64,000 bases of DNA from Adlercreutzia equolifaciens DSM 19450. Lineage in GTDB: Bacteria; Actinomycetota; Coriobacteriia; Coriobacteriales; Eggerthellaceae. Shown piece by piece: positions 63,205 through 64,000 of this stretch. A program made the translations under genes and the position numbers. Each line of letters starts with the position of its first letter. Position 1 is the stretch's first letter. Below the pieces are notes generated by a model. The model made no database searches, was not told the DNA's origin, and saw only the letters and a program-made list of their open reading frames with translations. Location of the stretch: positions 1,922,001-1,986,000 of the forward strand of contig NC_022567.1 of assembly GCF_000478885.1 (NCBI RefSeq), read 5' to 3'.

Positions 63205-63609
63205 TTACTTCGAGAAGCGGCTCATGAGCGCCATCACTTCGTCGATCACCTCGTCGTTGCCGGCGCGCACCTCTTCCACCACGCAGGTGCGCATATGCTC
63301 GGCCAGCACCATCTCCGACACGCGCCGCACCGCCGCCTCGGCGGCGGCCAGCTGGGTGAGCACATCCCCGCAATAGCGGTTGTCCTCGATCATGGCCTTC
63401 ACGCCGGTAAGCTGCCCGATGGCCCGGTTCAGCCGCTTCTGCATATCCGCCTGCAGCTCGGTGCTGCGCGGTGTGTTCTTGTGCCGGCAGGGGCAATCGG
63501 GCACGTGGCCCGTTCTACCTGCACCAGTCTTGGCCGCCGCCTGGGCCGCCCCGGCCTTCGGCATTGTCTGCGCCGTCCCTTCCCCGCTGCATGCTTTCTC
63601 GTTCTTCAT
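63205..63609 (-). CDS. csoR: Copper-sensing transcriptional repressor CsoR
   Basis: 134 aa. Core from ~50 with Cys80, His105 and Cys109: the spacings 25 and 4 equal those of the Cu(I)-binding Cys-His-Cys triad of CsoR. An N-terminal extension of ~45 residues carries CPC plus His (39-43), absent from typical CsoR. Represses its own operon; copper releases it. Start ATG 63609; an internal Met56 would give a minimal CsoR. Confidence 0.9.
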   Translation of the reverse strand: MKNEKACSGEGTAQTMPKAGAAQAAAKTGAGRTGHVPDCPCRHKNTPRSTELQADMQKRLNRAIGQLTGVKAMIEDNRYCGDVLTQLAAAEAAVRRVSEMVLAEHMRTCVVEEVRAGNDEVIDEVMALMSRFSK

Positions 63610-63654
63610 AGCATTCCTTCGCTCATAGCTCCGGCTTTCATTCTCGAAAAAAAA

Positions 63655-63683
63655 CTTATACCCCTAGGGGGTATTTTCGTCAA
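63655..63683 (-). promoter_or_regulatory. csoR-copA promoter with CsoR operator in the spacer
   Basis: Minus-strand TTGACG (-35, 63678-63683), 17 bases, TATAAG (-10, 63655-63660). The spacer contains a near-palindrome ATACCCCTAGGGGGTAT (63658-63674) with the G/C-tract form of known CsoR operators, so bound CsoR would block RNA polymerase. Confidence 0.8.
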
Positions 63684-63719
63684 GCAGGAAAAACCGCAGT
63701 CAACGAAGACCCACGATTT

Positions 63720-63839
63720 TGCATGAGATTGACGGTTATGAGCGTCTGGAGAATCTAAGTTCACTCGAAATTGTCAATTATCGTTAATTCTAATCACTAT
63801 AGCTGCCCTTCAGACGCTCATAACCGTCAATCTCATGCA
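63720..63839. repeat. Palindromic element family P1, copy 3
   Basis: Left arm TGCATGAGATTGACGGTTAT from 63720, right arm ends AACCGTCAATCTCATGCA at 63839; perfect over 29 bp. Core ~62 bases, AT-rich. GTCAACG at 63699-63705 is 14 bases before the arm; on the right side CATCGAC lies at the symmetric distance. Upstream of the csoR promoter. Confidence 0.9.
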
Positions 63840-64000
63840 GCGACAGGAGCCTTCATCGACTAAGCGAGACGAGATGAAGCGCGAAGCGGCCATTACCGAA
63901 AAGGCCGATCGGAATCGGTTCCCATAGAAGTGGAGCGCGACCGCTCTTATCGAACGGGGCTCAGACACGTTTCCTCCGGCAGAGCGGCACGAGCCCACAC
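63840..64000. other. Right edge, no supported gene
   Basis: 161 bases. A short minus-strand frame crosses into the P1 arm and has no recognisable domain; it could be the end of a gene entering from the right, but nothing proves it. Confidence 0.4.

Noticed and set aside
60376..63726. Plus-strand open frame of 1116 codons opposite copA and csoR
   Set aside because: Antisense shadow of copA; low-complexity translation and no ribosome site.
63810..63998. Minus-strand frame of 62 codons at the right edge
   Set aside because: It starts near the edge, runs into the P1 arm and shows no domain or ribosome site.

Overview
The window is a 64 kb piece of a GC-rich chromosome, most likely from an anaerobic gut actinobacterium of the family Eggerthellaceae (Coriobacteriia; relatives of Eggerthella, Adlercreutzia, Slackia, Gordonibacter). 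The placement rests on three things: LuxR-type regulators carrying a large multi-pass membrane domain next to secreted multihaem cytochromes and Tat-exported, fumarate-reductase-like flavoproteins; frequent GTG/TTG starts; and actinobacterial-style housekeeping proteins (RecJ fused to a helicase, large Rel protein). It is inference from gene content, not from a marker comparison.

Layout. 1-1750: ABC exporter, its permease cut by the window edge. 1853-10648: a respiratory island with two paralogous modules, each made of a membrane LuxR regulator, a divergent lipoprotein fusing a trihaem cytochrome to a sulfite-oxidase-fold molybdenum domain, and a small secreted protein that looks like half of that molybdenum domain. 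A separate gene at 5955-6596 looks like the other half. 11067-16077: rpsL-rpsG-fusA-rpsJ-rplC-rplD-rplW, ending at a terminator after rplW, where rplB would normally follow. 16402-20609: a third regulator module with a hexahaem-type lipoprotein and a Tat flavoprotein. 20695-22571: U32-like Fe-S protein plus a DNA-binding protein. 22886-35645: mixed metabolism, repair and RNA modification (M20 peptidase, PpaC, serine dehydratase, PcrA, TatD, TlyA, NUDIX, a DUF559-like protein). 36263-38590: lysC-asd. 38971-43158: membrane and phosphate genes. 43269-49721: MBL hydrolase, Rel, RecJ-helicase. 49893-52650: queuosine genes queD-queE-queC-queF. 52757-52891: small membrane peptide of type I toxin style. 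52935-60039: yigZ, ABC-F, MFS exporter, pth, prs, glmU. 60153-63609: a Cys-rich protein, copA and csoR.

How it works together. The three LuxR modules look like sensor-regulators that each switch on an adjacent extracytoplasmic redox enzyme. Two of them share a tandem operator (TCnnCAA-N3-TTGnnGA, repeated exactly 32 bp apart) at the same place relative to a predicted promoter. The csoR-copA pair has a CsoR-type palindrome lying between its -35 and -10 boxes.

The intergenic DNA is unusually rich in inverted-repeat elements: three copies of a family with near-identical ~28-bp arms and unrelated cores; a REP-like hairpin family with compensatory base changes, one copy of which is read in frame inside the ABC-F gene; and four single-copy inverted-repeat structures. 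No transposase, tRNA, rRNA or CRISPR array was seen.
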